Position numbers and translations under genes: made by a program. DNA of 64,000 nucleotides from Enoplolaimus lenunculus (lineage: Eukaryota; Nematoda; Enoplea; Enoplida; Thoracostomopsidae): assembly GCA_030248215.1 (NCBI GenBank), contig JASANG010002802.1:62001-126000 (forward strand), written 5' to 3'. Below, piece after piece: positions 1 through 13,496 of the stretch. The notes below the pieces were generated by a model. The model saw only the letters and a program-made list of their open reading frames with translations. It had not been told where the DNA came from and did not search any database. Numbering within the stretch: the stretch's first letter is position 1; each line of letters starts with the position of its first letter.

Positions 1-979
1 TGTTTATGTTTGACGGTGCTAATTTGTCCTACTATACGCAAAAACTTTACTGGTAACGGTGAATCCAAGAGGCGTTTAGAAAGTTTATGGTCTCTTGTTC
101 AAATATCCCACTTTAATTTGTTCAACATATTTAGATAAACCGTTTTTGTTGAGTAATTGTAAAGTTTTTAGCGGATTTCAGCTTAGTATCTTAAGAAGCA
201 TAGGATTAATAACCTGATGTTAAAGGATGTATTTTTAACATCAAGCATATAGAAAGTTGTCCTAAACCGTTTTACGAGTGTTTTTTCACAGTTCACAGTT
301 GAAATCTTCAGTTACAACAATTCATTGCCCGACAATTTGCCGCCGGAATGCGGCCGAATCCAAGGCAATCGTTATATTATACCTGCCGGCGGGACAAATT
401 GTCATGTCTATAAGTTGTCGGGTCACGAATTGTCAGTTGACTATTAACCCCGTGCGACCAAATGTTGAGATACCGTTATTATGGCGTAGTCCAAGCCGTA
501 ATTCAGCCCAATTCCCAATTGGGCTGGTCCAAGGCGGAAACACGACTTGAATTGCGCTATTCCAGGGCGGAAATACGACTTGTGTTAACTACCCCGCAGT
601 GCAATTCTTTCTATGCTACAGGTTCACGCTTTGTCATTGGTTACTAGGTAAATACCATACTCAAATACGACCAGCTGATGCAAATACTCTTTTTTGATTG
701 GCTACATAATCGCTACCTATTGGCCCACCAAACAGTATGTTTTACTAGCCACAGTGGAATCAAACTAGATTACGTAAATAATCCTTGGGTTAGACCTGTC
801 GTAATTCGTCGTTGAACTAGCCCAATTCGGATTTGGACTGAATTACGACTTGGGCGGCGATACTTGTCCTTGCGAAATTCCGCTTTGGATTAGTCTAATT
901 TGAAATTGGGATTAATTACGAATTGGGCTGAGCGAATTATACCATTAAGTGGGATTTTAAGCTGTTGCCACGATCTCAG
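1..979. other. Upstream stretch, no exon found; repeat-derived in part
   Basis: I see no peroxidase exon here, although one is expected upstream because exon 980-1082 starts in mid-codon. Bases about 330-440 share a TTGTCG/GTCGGG-rich motif with 2620-2770 and 52880-52945. Bases about 470-935 are a dispersed repeat, listed separately. Confidence 0.5.
468..935. repeat. Dispersed inverted-end repeat, GTAATTCAGCCCAATTC family, copy 1
   Basis: Both ends carry variants of a GTAATTNNGCCCAATT motif in opposite orientation. The interior (CTCAAATACGACCAGCTGATGC and a CATTGGTTA block) reappears in reverse orientation near 34790-34890. It looks like a non-autonomous DNA element of roughly 470-690 bases; the superfamily is not clear. 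Confidence 0.55.
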
Positions 980-3900
980 ATACGTACAGGCTTTGGTCAA
1001 CATTTCGTCACACGAACAATTACGCAAAAGATATGTCGTATTCTGCTTTAATTTCAATTGATGCCTCGCAACGGCTTTCTAGGTTAGTGGCAAGTTACTT
1101 ATGTTGTCGTAGCCATAAGCTAATACCAGAATCATTAACCAAGAACTAATGATGACAGCAAAACAGGAAACGAAAATATTTTTTAAATTCCAATTCCGAT
1201 TGTATATACCTACCATCCGTTCGAACCGAAATCTGATTTCCGTTTGCACCATGCATTTAAAATAACTGTTTTAGAAACAACAAAAAGGTTAAGCAATTGC
1301 TTAGCACATACTGAAGTACAAACTCGCACTTATAACTAGGGTTTCAGAAACCCAGCAAATGAATGCAGACTGATAGGGTTTTATGGTAAAAGTTTTGAAT
1401 GCACTTAATTAATGTAGCACGCAATAAGCTTACGGGCATGTACAGTTATCCCCATCATGATTCTTTGATGTTAACCCATAACCCAGAGGACGAAATGGGT
1501 CACAACTTGTGACTCATGAGCCTTCGAGGTACATGGGTGGCTAACCATGACCGGTATCACCCGTGGCCCAAGATTCTATTTAATGTCATAATGCTCAATT
1601 CAACAAGCTCTTGTAATGTTATGCATTCAAATACGGAGTTACCTCAGGCTCTATAAATACTATATATTGTGTGTATATTGTATTCTGTGTATTAGTGCAC
1701 TGAAATGATATTCAGATTCTGCATTCTGATGAACATGTTTGAGAGCCATTAATTCTCCAAGTTTTATGAGTCGCATGAGTCAAAATTCTAAACAATGGCC
1801 CAGCGTGACTGACCTATCAAAACTCCTAATATTCTGTCCTTTTGCTAATGATCGGCCCATTTCCAATTCTGCAATCGACATATTTTCAAATACGCGGCAA
1901 CTTAGACTAAATATGTAAAAATAAATATTGTAGTAAAAAATATAATTAGGTTCGCTGAAATTTCAGTAGCTTTTTAGTTTTCTATTTTAGGTTTGGCTTA
2001 AACGCAGTCAGTGCTGAATTAGGACTGCGTAAGCTTGATCTTAAGAATACCGATTTGTATCACGTAAGTTGCCCGTTAAAGTTTCTAAAACATAACTCGA
2101 ACAATCGCAGGTCGATTAAATTTATACCCATAAGATATTAACAGCCACAGCCCTCAAGAATTTCTCAGTTGTGGGGAACTTTCTTTGAATCACTGTGCTT
2201 GTTTGTATGATATGTTAAATATCAACGGTTGTTATTTACTCGGGGCCATAGGAAATAGTTTTAGTGAGACTCGTTTTAACCTCCTTGGCCGTGCTATGGC
2301 AGACAACGACGCAGTTGGCTACGAACTATAGGTGTAGTTAAATCGATGCAATCTGTTCGAGGAAGTAGTAATGAACAGGGCATGGTTTCAATTCGGAATG
2401 GTATAACATCGTGGTATAGTTTTCTGCTATTGAGCGTTGCGAGCAAGAAAAAATTCAACCGCCAGGATGTGACAGGGTATTTTGCCTGTAAAGGTGTGCA
2501 TTTTTTCGTTTTTTTCTGAAAGTTTCGGAGAACATATATTTTAATTTGTTACCCAAATATACGCCTCTGCTAATGGGTAGGATAAAAGTTAAGAACATTT
2601 TCAGGTGTCACAGCAACTCGTCGTCCGACAACATGCATCCGAGATCTTTTGGGCTCGTCAATTTGTCGCGCATCGCTAGGTTTAAGTTAAGAATAAAGCT
2701 TAGAATTATGCTTAGGTTTAGACATAGGAAGATGGAGGGCTACAAGCTGTCCCGCCGACTAATTGTCGTATATTCACCTGTTCTGTGATAAATAGGGTTA
2801 TGAAGTATGATTTAATGGTTTTAGGTTTGCCCACCGAATCCGATCCGCGATTGCGTTCCTGGTAAATATCGTGAATACACCGGACATTGCAATAATGTTA
2901 ATTCTCCGCTATGGGGCGCTTCATATGAACCGCTTCAAAGATTTTTACCGCCCGAGTATGAAGACAGTAAGTTTTGTTTGTAAATTAGAAAAAAATGACT
3001 AAAAATAGACCTTCGTTTCTTAGCTTAGCGTAAGGAGGGCGGTATGCTTTTAGTATTTTCAATATCTTCCGGCGCAGCCTGGTTCCCGCGCCATTATACG
3101 TCATTTGGAATGCGGCACTGCAAAGAACATTGTTTACTTGCGGCGCCGTACGATACCTAAGCATAAAGCACCACAATTGGATTTCAAGCTTAAAAAGTTT
3201 TGCAAAGATTAATCATATAATGAGCTTGATTACTTATCTTATCTTGAACGGTTTCGATAAGCGTGGCGATTTTCCAAGAAGTTTTTGCTTGTGACAGTTC
3301 CTTCAAGAGCATAGCAGGGATTTTGGAAAAGGTGGGGGTACGCAGTATAAAGCATTCGAAAGAAGAAGGTTTCTTGTGTCACCAAGTGATAATTTTTTAC
3401 AACCCCTTTTACACAAATTATAGGTTGAGTTGAGCAGCGATTAACTTCCCTTCCCAGCTTCCCCTTGAGGTTATCCACATTGGAACCTTTAGCTACAAGT
3501 TCGAAATTTGCATTTTAGAAATAAGCATTCCTCGAATGTCAAAGCTGTCCCGACGTCAGCTGCCCAATGCGAGACTTGTTAGCTTACATTTATTTGCACA
3601 TCGTGAGCCAAAACACAACAAGTGCACGCTTATGTTAATGCAATGGGCGCAGTTTGTTTATAACGATATGGTTGAGACTGGATCTTATGTTGGTTTGTTT
3701 AAACGTTTTGAAATTGATTATTTCCAGTCCTTAGAATTGTAATCTTGAGGCTACAAATTTCTTTTATCGTCACTAAAGTATTCATTTGGGTCTGGAAGAT
3801 ACTTCCCAAAACCCTGCTGCGCACAGACTCTAATCAGGGAAGTAGACTCGTGTAGATTCAGACTCAAAATAGAAGCCTCGGATTCTTATTACCTCTCCTT

Positions 3901-6900
3901 TCTTATTCGGGTTCCTACAGTATTACTGGTTAATGATATGTCGTCACATTTTACGCATTATCGATTTGTCCTACTTTATGGCTATGTTTAGACACACAAT
4001 TGCAAGAGTTCGTCAGGTTAAAAAGCTATCGTTAACATCTGACAGCAAACAACTTTTTCTAGGCACAAATCTGCAACCCTTGCCATGCTGTGATTCACAC
4101 AACAATCATCCGGAATGTTATCCGATCAAAGTCAGTGTATCGGATCCGTTTGCATCCATCGGAACTACTGCGCGATGCATGTCGTATTCACGCTCTAATC
4201 CCGCACCTCGAGAGGGTTGTTTGTTAGGTGAAAATTGATGAATATTAAAAGCCCTGTTCATACGACCAAGTGTAACTGAATTACAGGAGTGTACCCTCTG
4301 GAGAATGAAAATAGTTATTTATCCCCCATCTTATTCGGTTGACAACACTACTCGCAAAGTTTTGCAGTAAAAACTTACAACTGCAAGTTGCAGGCGTATG
4401 TTTTGTTGGCAAATCCAAAACAAAACTTGTTGCTGTAAGCAAGAGTGGATGATCACTCTTTATAACAAGAGTGTGCAACTGGGTGAAAACTTGTTACTGT
4501 AAGCAAGAGTGGATAATCACTCTTTATAACAAAAGTGTGCAACTGGGTACATTCTGTGTATTAAAGAATGTACCCGGCACGCGTTGCGTTTTTGGCCTAC
4601 CCTCCCCCCCTTGTTTAAGGGGGGGTCTGTATTCAGTTTTATATCGTAGTATTACGTATGATTAAACAACATAGTTGACCCACCTTAAATGAGAGGGGGT
4701 AGGTGTACTGAAGCATACTATGTTAATCTCTTGCTTAACCCCCCTGATTGAGGTGGTCTAACAAAAATGCAACGCGTGCTGGTACATTTAGTATCATGCA
4801 CAGCCCAAGCAGTTGCACACTCTTCTGCAACGTGGATATCATCCACTCTTGTTGTAAGTGACAGTCAAGTTCTCGTTGTAAAACATTTATGTGAAAGTTG
4901 CAGATGCAAGTTTTAGACGCAAAAACTGGCGCTTGCAAAAAGCAGCTGATAGTTCTCGATACAAAATTTTCGTGTTTCAATTCGACGTTAACTAATTTTC
5001 TTCGCTTCCCTTTCTAACCACATTTACAATTAATCAATTAATACTTGTTCTATAATCACTTATTACAACATATTCGGCATTAACAGAATATGTCGAATAC
5101 TGTATTATATAGGAACTAGGGAGTAAAATAATTCACATCGTGCTAATCTGGTCTAGTTTCATATATAATTAAAGTACTAAATAGCATCTGACTCAAATTT
5201 TTATCAATTTGCTTGCTGATACGAGTTTTACACTTTCCCTCACATTAGGTAAAAGTTGAGCGTTCTCAACCTTAGGTAAAAGTTTGGGCAGAAGGTTAAG
5301 CTAAAGCTTAGGCGTAGGTAAATCTTCTTCGAAACCAAAGCATTAGCCTAAATCAATTCCGGTTTTGTTGCAGAGGGCTAAGCCAACGCTTAGATAAACC
5401 AATTCCGGATGCTAGGCCGATGCCTGTAAAAACCGGAAGTGTACAAGAGTCGTGGGTGTAAATTGTTTAAAAGATATTACATAGTTTCAGGTCCAAGAGA
5501 ACAAATGAACATGGCGACTGCTTTTCTTGATGGCAGTACAATTTATGGCAGCACACGTAAAACTGCTAATGAGTTACGATCTTTCATGGACGGTACGGGT
5601 GCTGGTATACTTTATGATTATTTTAATGTCGTCCAACACCGTTAGCACCGCATAACAATTTGTTACACAAACGTTATTTTGACTTGTTGTGTCGGACGAC
5701 AGGCACAGCGCCTCCTTTATGCATATCTTGTTTTTAAATTAATGATGGCGCTTTATGCTGTCGGACTGCAATTGACGTCGTCAGACGGCTCCGAGCGGCG
5801 CCAAATGCGGTTCCAGCGATGGCACTCACCTACAAATATTTTGGACCCCTATAAAGGTTTTACCCTCGCATGTTTGTAAGTCATCTGAAATAATTTCTGC
5901 TCTTATAAATATTTTTACCTCCACCAGCATGTGGATCTGGTAATGGCCTTACCGGATGGAACAAAATTTGTTAAAAAGCGTCACGTCACTATTAATTTGA
6001 TTTTCATCAAGTGTTATATATCTTTGCTTTTAACACGGATGTAAAGTTTCGGCCCATGTAAATTTCAGAGTGGAACGTTATTCTGCGGGACTGCCAAAGA
6101 GTAAAGCTTTAGATATATCTTTTGCTTTTTAGGCATAGGCTAACATATAAGCTCATTCTAACGCTTAAAGCTTAGGCTTAAGAATATGTTTATTTTAGTG
6201 TTACGGCCCTGTTTTATACATTGTCCGAAGTTTCAAAGGGGTTTTTTTGCATTACAAACTAAAAAATTATCTAAAACCCCTTTACAAAAATACCAACCAC
6301 TCAACTGTTTGGCCAAGCTTTTACCTGGGACTTTTAAGTTACGTGTTACAATTGTTAGAAAAAAACGTAAAAGTTGGGAGCCGAATGATTAAAGTTTAAA
6401 ATTTTCTGACGAATTCAAAACAAAAGCCAACATTCAGACGCGTAAACAAGCGGAGGGATATAAGAATATAATTTTCCCGTAATTTGTTCGGAGGCAAAAA
6501 ACACCTTTAACTGGCTCTAGTGTCGGTTCATCCTGAGTTTTCTCAAAGGTGATGAGGGGGCAAAATATAACAATGGAAAATACTCGCGAGCGAAATAAGC
6601 GTAAAGCCAAAAACCATTTTTCTGCAATACCTTGTTTTAGAATTAAATTTTGGGCGATAAATGCAAACAAATAGGTTACTTTGAGAATGCTTGCTTGAAA
6701 AAATTTCTACATGAAACTATTCGCTCCGAAAATGAAATCCTGACTAGCAGGGTGTTACCGGATATCCGTTTCCGTTTCCTGTAAAAATCGGTGCTCGTTT
6801 GCGTTTCCGTTATTTTTACTATCCGTGTACACCCTGCTGACCAGCCTGTTTGAACTTGTTCTTAGGCCGACTCAAAGTTCAAACTGCGTCGTTTGGTAAA

Positions 6901-9900
6901 GATTTGCTGCTTGGAGCGTTCACCAAACCAAGTCAATGCCGCTCAACCAATTCCCACCCGTGTTTTTATTCAGGTTAAGTTTTTTGTATCTCTGTCCAGT
7001 ATTACACCTAATGCACCCCTAACACACCAAGGGAGGCATTTCAAACCTACCGCCCATGCGCTTTCAATAGATGTTGCGGCTTCGACGCAATTCAGGTTAC
7101 GCATTGCATTGTTTATGATTATTTGTATTCCGCTCGTTTGAACTAGTAATTTTTTGCGCAGTTATTTTTTGCATCCCCTTTGTACATGTCTCCTGTTTTT
7201 TTGGATTAGCTTCCGCCGCTCTCAGTTGATACCTCACAAAGTGGGCCCCATTTCGCATGCTGAAAGCTTAGATATTAAAACCACGTCCATGACATTGTGA
7301 AACAACATATTAAACTTTAATTTTGAGAAATATCTCGTTAATTATTTTATATATAAAATAATAAAGTTTTCAGAACAAACAATCGTGAGTCCGTATTCCG
7401 TGCCAAATTCTTGTAGCAAATATAGCAAGACAGAATCAAATGTGGACAAAATTAAGCAACCAAAATTGTTAACGGAAGAAAATGTGTTAAATTTTAAACG
7501 TCACCTGTTCCTAGTTCAAAAATAGATTACCAACTGGTGATAGGTCAGGGCGTCCTTACGGTGGGGCTTTTTTTTTGGGGGGGGGGCGTCCTTCCAAATA
7601 CACCAAGAACGATTCAGTTGTTCTAACACTGAACAATCTTATATTGCAATTGTAGGGCCTTCCAAAATTATTCGGTGCCCTCCTAATATAATTTTCTGCG
7701 GACGCCCTTGGTGATAGGTGCAATACATATTTACTGGCATAGTTCTCGAAGTTTGGCAATTGATAATATTAAATTTTCAGGAAGCAGCCATGTCAACGTG
7801 TTACCTACCCTTACAGCTCTACACACAGTTTGGATGCGACAGCATAACAGCATAGCTGGAAATCTAAAGGTGCTAGTGGGTGCCTCGAGAATATTGCGTT
7901 GTGGACCCATGGTTGTAAAACTCACTGACTACTGTAGTTTTTAACTGGAAATGTTAATTTTTACAGGAGTAAAGAGCAAATGATATGCAAAAAATGCACG
8001 CTAAATTTTGAGCCTCAGCATTCCCGATTCGAAAGTTAAAAGACCTTACACCAACTGGTGATAGGTGCTATACTCAAATAGGTGCTATACTCAAATGAGA
8101 ATATGGGCCCTGGTGTCTAAGTAGAGACCAAAGTGGTAAATGTTACAAGTTTCTGCAGCTGATAATTTTGTAGAACGTTTTACACATTATATCGTCATGA
8201 ATAAGAATCACTTAGAGAACCCAGGAGCGTACATCTACAACCCCAGGCACGTACCTGCCGGTGAGGATGAATTTATGTTAATATCATTCAACGGTTCATA
8301 GACAAGCTTAAAATCACAGTACTGCTGTACCTCGACAAAATAGCTTACATAATGAGCCAGAAAAGATAATTTCGAATAAATTTCGTTCAGTATAAAAGGA
8401 TAAATTTTGAATTATTTACTGCTCAAATATTTAAATTAATGAGGCTTGAAACTTTCAGCGCTTATAAAGTTTGGTATTTGTGTATGTTTTATTTTTTTAG
8501 AAAATGAATCCACATTGGGACGACGAACGATTGTTTCACGAGTCGCGAAAGTTGGTAGAAGCTCAACTGCAGCATATAACATTTAAAGAGTTTTTGCCGA
8601 TTCTTGTTGGTAAACAATCATATGACGTTTTTAGTTTATTAATAAAAATAGTTCAGAAGCATTAGTTGCAAAGCCTAACTGTAAACCTACCAATGGTCAT
8701 GTCCTCCAGGCGATTAGTCTTCAACGCCCTATAATTATGATTGGTCAAAATATAAATGTACAAGCAGTTAGAAATGCGTTTTAAACATTTAATCAAATAA
8801 AATTTCAAACCAGCTGAAAAGTTTTTCTAAATTATTAAGGTATGAACAACATGAAAAAGTACGATTTGTCGCTTCAAAGTGATGGATTTTTTTCAAACTA
8901 CGGTCTCGGAGCGAATCCCAGCGCGTTAAACTCGTTCGCTGCTGCGGTTGGCTTATTTTTCTACAGTCTAATGCCTTCAACGCTATCAAGCTGGTCAAAA
9001 ACCAAACAATCAATTGAGGGACGACCCCTTCACGAATATCTATACGATCCCTCGTCCGTGTATTTTCGAGACCGATTGGATGGATTTTTAAGGTTAGTCA
9101 ATTTTCGCGTTGCTTGCTTTGCCAATCTAAAGAACTGGGGCGGAACAGTATTATAAGTGTATTCCTAAGCCTAAGCCTAAGCGTAAGGATCTGTTTATTT
9201 CTGGTTTATTACAAAGCGTATGTACCTATGAACAACCCGAAATGTCGTCGACAAATGCAAACGAATTAAATTTTTGCAACTAATTTTCAAAATTGACTTT
9301 GAGGCCAAACCGGTTGCGGTACAGATTGCAACGCTATGCACAGCCTTGATCACGTGCGAATTTTAGATCTCTAAAAAATTCCTGGCTGAAATAATTTCAA
9401 AAAATTTATGTACATGCCACTATTTACATAGACTGTATCTTAACCCCTTCTCACATTGAGTTGCTTATAGGCAACTCAGCGCAGTGCATATACGCTAAAT
9501 AATATATATCGCACCGTGTTTAACAATTGCAACACGTATACATAGTACTAAATCACCACAAGACGTGAGAGTCCCTTCGGGCTCGAGTGTCAAGCTCCTA
9601 TAGCTGAGTGGTGATGGTATACGCCTCCCACTCCAGTCACTGGAGTTCGAGTACTAGCATAAAAGTAGGTGTCAGGGGAAATAGAAAATATTCATGTGAG
9701 AAAGGGTTAAAATCTATGTTTTGTTCTATGCACTCTCTAGGTACGTATCTAGAACACGAGAAATTGCGATTAAGCACTACTCGCCCATTAGTGAAATAGC
9801 AGTTACTGCTCATACTGGTATAAGCCAGTTAAATGACTTAAGCATATAACATTCCGGTCATACAGCAAGGGAGACCCGCTGTTGCTAACAAATTTCTAAA

Positions 9901-12900
9901 GTGATATTTTGAATACACTTTTCGATATATTTTTCAGGTATCTGCTTGCGAATCCAATAGAAGATACTGACGCGCATTTTTCAGAAGAACTTACAAATAA
10001 ATTTTTCAAAACAATTAATTCGCCTGGCTACGATATTGCTGGTTAGCGTGTTTGTTTGATTAGTCAACTCTCAAACAACTAGCGGATCCGAGGAAGTCAA
10101 CTCAGGGATAAGCCGGTTCAACAGGGACCAGAACTAAAACTTTTTATTTAGGTTTAGTACCACTTAAATTGCGTTTAATTTTTCGCTGATTTTGCTCGTT
10201 AGGTTTATTTTATAATTATTACCTGTCGACGGCTCCCGTATTGTGTAGGATGATATTACGTACGGTTAATAAGTTAAAGATTCAGACAGAAAGCTTTCGT
10301 AACATTAGCAAATGCGTATTGATGAAAATACGTATACAGTGACGTTAGCGCATCGTCTGATCCAAAAAAGAGGGAGACGCTAGGACGCGGCTAGCAGCCA
10401 ATTGCAATTGTAATAAATAGTAACGTGTGGGACCTTATTATTTCTTCATAAAATTTTCCGTTCTATGTTATGCAAAATTTTGTTACTTTAAAAATTGGTT
10501 TGCAAGCATTAACGCATCAAGTTTCTAAGAATACAGTCAGTAATTTTTGCAATTTTCAAATTGCAATAATAACACTTTTGCAATGAGTTCGCAAAATATG
10601 ACATAGCCAGGGGGGTTCAAGGGTCAGACACACCCTTTTGCGATTTTCTTACAGGAATTTTAGATACTTTTTAAATTTGGAATACAAAAAATCACCCCCT
10701 TCGCAACTATTACACAACGTAGCCCCTTTTCCAAATCCTGGCTGCGCCCATTTTTCCGGCATTATTTGTTTCAGCAATCATAGTTCAAATGGGCCGCGAC
10801 CACGGCATACCCCCATATGTGAGATGGCTTGAACAATGTGGGCAGGCCAAAGTCAACTCGTGGAATGACTTGCGGCAATTGTTGAGCGAGCCAGAAATAA
10901 TACCAACACTTCAATCGTTTTATTCGTAAGTCCAAACATCAGTCGAGCTATTAAAAATTTAAATCTACCAAAACGCAAAGCCGAGAAATATGCTCCAGAA
11001 ATCTTCAGTCTACTTCCAATCAATGGATTAACTAACGTTTCATGACCTTAACATATACCTTGATCATACCCGGTTTACGACAGAAAAACTAAAAATAAAT
11101 TAACTCAAAGCCGTAATTTGAAAGAAACCGGGTGATTCAGCACCAGAATGTTTTAATTTAACTTCACATTGATTTGTTTATTATTCGCCAACACATTTCG
11201 TCTATGCCGAAGGCATTGCCTACGCCTAAAGCCTATTTTGGCGTTTGTACACGTTTCCTCACATTTAAGGTTAAAGCTCACACTTGGGCTTAGGCAACTC
11301 TATTTCTCAACCTATACCTAATCGTAAGCTAAGAACTGAGCCCAAAGCATAAGCCTTTGTGAAAAGCATGCAGAGCTGCGATTTTGTTAAACACAGGAAT
11401 CCCTATTTTGTTTACTGTATTGACCCGACTAAGAGGGGGAGGGGTAATAGAAGGAGGGGTCTCCATTTTGAGTCCGAATCAATTGGAGTACGTATCCCTG
11501 ATAAGAGTCCGTAAGCAGATGGAGTCCCTAAACCCTAATTAGGGTCCATAAATGTCAAATAACCCTAATTGTAACGCATAAATGACTCCAGGACCAAATA
11601 ACTTGAGTTCGAAACTTTAAAGACATTCCTAAGTATAACCTAGTATTATCGCTCAAGCTATTGACACAAGACATAAATAAACAGTTTAATTCAACGGATA
11701 ATTGCAGTACCGGATATATAGCAGTAACGAAGGAAGGCGGAGGGTTTGTCAAAAATAAATAACAGTCTGTAACCGAACAACAAGGGGGGTACCCTCGGGA
11801 GAGGCCAAATAAATATCAGTCCCCCTCTTATTCGGGTCACTACAGTATCCAGTCATTACGTGTGTACCGGTCACTTTGTGACGCATAGTGTAAGCAAATA
11901 CCAAAGCTACTGCTACAATGGTTCCAGATCTGTTAACGATGTCGATCTTTTTGTGCTTGGATTAGCTGAAAAACCGCTTGCTGGCGCACTGCTTGGGCCA
12001 ACTTTTGCTTGTATCACCAGCGTTCAGTATCAGCTTATAAAACGAGGCGACCGGTTGTGGTTTGAAAACTTTTTCTATCCATCGGCGTTTCGTGACGGTA
12101 AATTTAGTTTTGAAGCTTAAATTGTTTTCAGTCCCAGTTTACTTTTATGCATCATCCGAACTTTAATTTCATTGCAAAATCTTCATTCAATTTAATTTAA
12201 CGAAATTATATGATTTTCAATTCCAATACACGCAAAAACTTTAATTGAAAAATTAGCAATTTTCCGGAATTGAAACATCATTTTCTTCACAGCCACATTC
12301 ATTAATGTGGATGATGCATTTAGTAGTGTAGTGTATTCTCGCGGGCGGGGAATGCAGTAAGCCTAGGCTTAGTTTTAGAATTATTTTTAATCTGAGGCTT
12401 ACGCCTGAATACATGCTTAGACTACAGTCTCGCCCCATTGGCCGTGTTTTTTATAGCTGGTTGGTTGGTCTACGCAAGTTATTGTAGAAAACGCATTAGT
12501 TACAACGCAAAGCAATATTGAACAAAAACAGTAAATTAAATTTAGAACAGAGAACTTAGTGGACTCTCCGGCGACACTGGTTTATTCCATTTAAAACAAT
12601 AAGTAAAACTGTAAGAATTTGAAAATAGGTTTATTCAGTTTCTCCACTCGCGAGTTTATGCTTAGGCTTAGGTTCAGGAAAAAGCTCAACGTGTGCGCGT
12701 CTTTGCCTAAACCTAAATCTAAGCGTTAACCTTAAATGAAAAGGAAGTGTACAAGAGCCTAGAATTGTTTTAGTCTCTCTCAATCCGATGAAACTCACTA
12801 GAAATTCAATAGTTTCAAGTATACGTAAATTTTGCCAACAGATCAACTGAGCGAAATTCGAAAAACAACACTCGCGCGCATTATTTGCGATAACACTGAT

Positions 12901-13496
12901 GATATTGGACAAATTCAACCGTTGGTATTTCACAGCGAAGATGATTTTGAGTAAGTTTTGTCAATATTATTTGTAACTTTTCTTAAATTTTTATAATTTT
13001 CAAATATTTAAACATCACTCAGTCCAAATGGCTTAGCGCCAGAGCTCTGGCCAGAACAGAATCAAGTCGAAATCGAAAATAGAATTCAATTTTTTTCCGA
13101 AACAGGAACCCGAACTGGAATTTCAAATCATTTTGCTGCATGACAATGGGCTTTGCGTTAAAATGTTTTAAATATGCGAATTGGTTTTGCATTTTATTTA
13201 TTTTTCCAAAGCAAGGTTGTATATATTACATAATCTTAGCGAAAATTAAACGTAACCAAACGAGCCAGAAATATGGCATCAGAAAAACAATCGGTTGAAC
13301 TAGGAACAAAATTTGAGCCAGAATTTCGGCCGCAATTGAGGTTCCGTTGGAGTCCTTTAAGTCTGGGAAAATTTGGATACGACAGAAACTTTAGAAAGTG
13401 TAGCTTGTTACCGAGTTATTAAATATTTTAGAAATTGCCCAATATCGTGCAATAGCTCAATTATACCTCAGCTTATCTTTGACCCGTGGATTGACT
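980..13496 (+). CDS. Peroxidase domain 1: haem-site-degenerate pseudoenzyme half (15 exons)
   Basis: This block encodes about residues 1-653 of the predicted protein and covers the whole peroxidase fold, from the CNNxxxPLWG-type segment (exon 2825-2966) to NCPISC (exon 13432-13496). The calcium loop is kept as [12 protein letters not shown] in exon 5491-5592. The distal DH of QFLDHD reads QFVYND, so Asp is Tyr (3659-3661) and the distal His is Asn (3662-3664). The SRANE motif reads SHVNV, so the catalytic Arg is His (7789-7791) and the haem-linking Glu is Val (7798-7800). The proximal FRFGH reads LFFYS-like, with His to Tyr at 8962-8964. The partner Asn in PPYN is Val (10819-10821). The frame is open across all exons with no stop, so this is a kept but non-haem or non-catalytic domain rather than a pseudogene. 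A structural or dimerisation role is inference. Confidence 0.9.

Noticed and set aside
278-647. Overlapping 90- and 61-codon frames as the missing first peroxidase exon
   Set aside because: No peroxidase motifs, no fitting phase, and the stretch is repeat-derived.
3933-4016. Methionine at 3933 as a gene start
   Set aside because: The following frame is intron sequence up to the acceptor at 4016; peroxidase homology begins only after it.
9592-9665. Functional tRNA gene
   Set aside because: A and B boxes are present, but acceptor and anticodon stems do not pair; the same unit with tail occurs three times.
13031-13150. Open stretch after an acceptor-like CACTCAG, starting with Asp-Pro-Asn-Gly
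   Set aside because: It ends in a stop with no usable donor, and the next homologous exon at 13432 already fits the phase from 12950.
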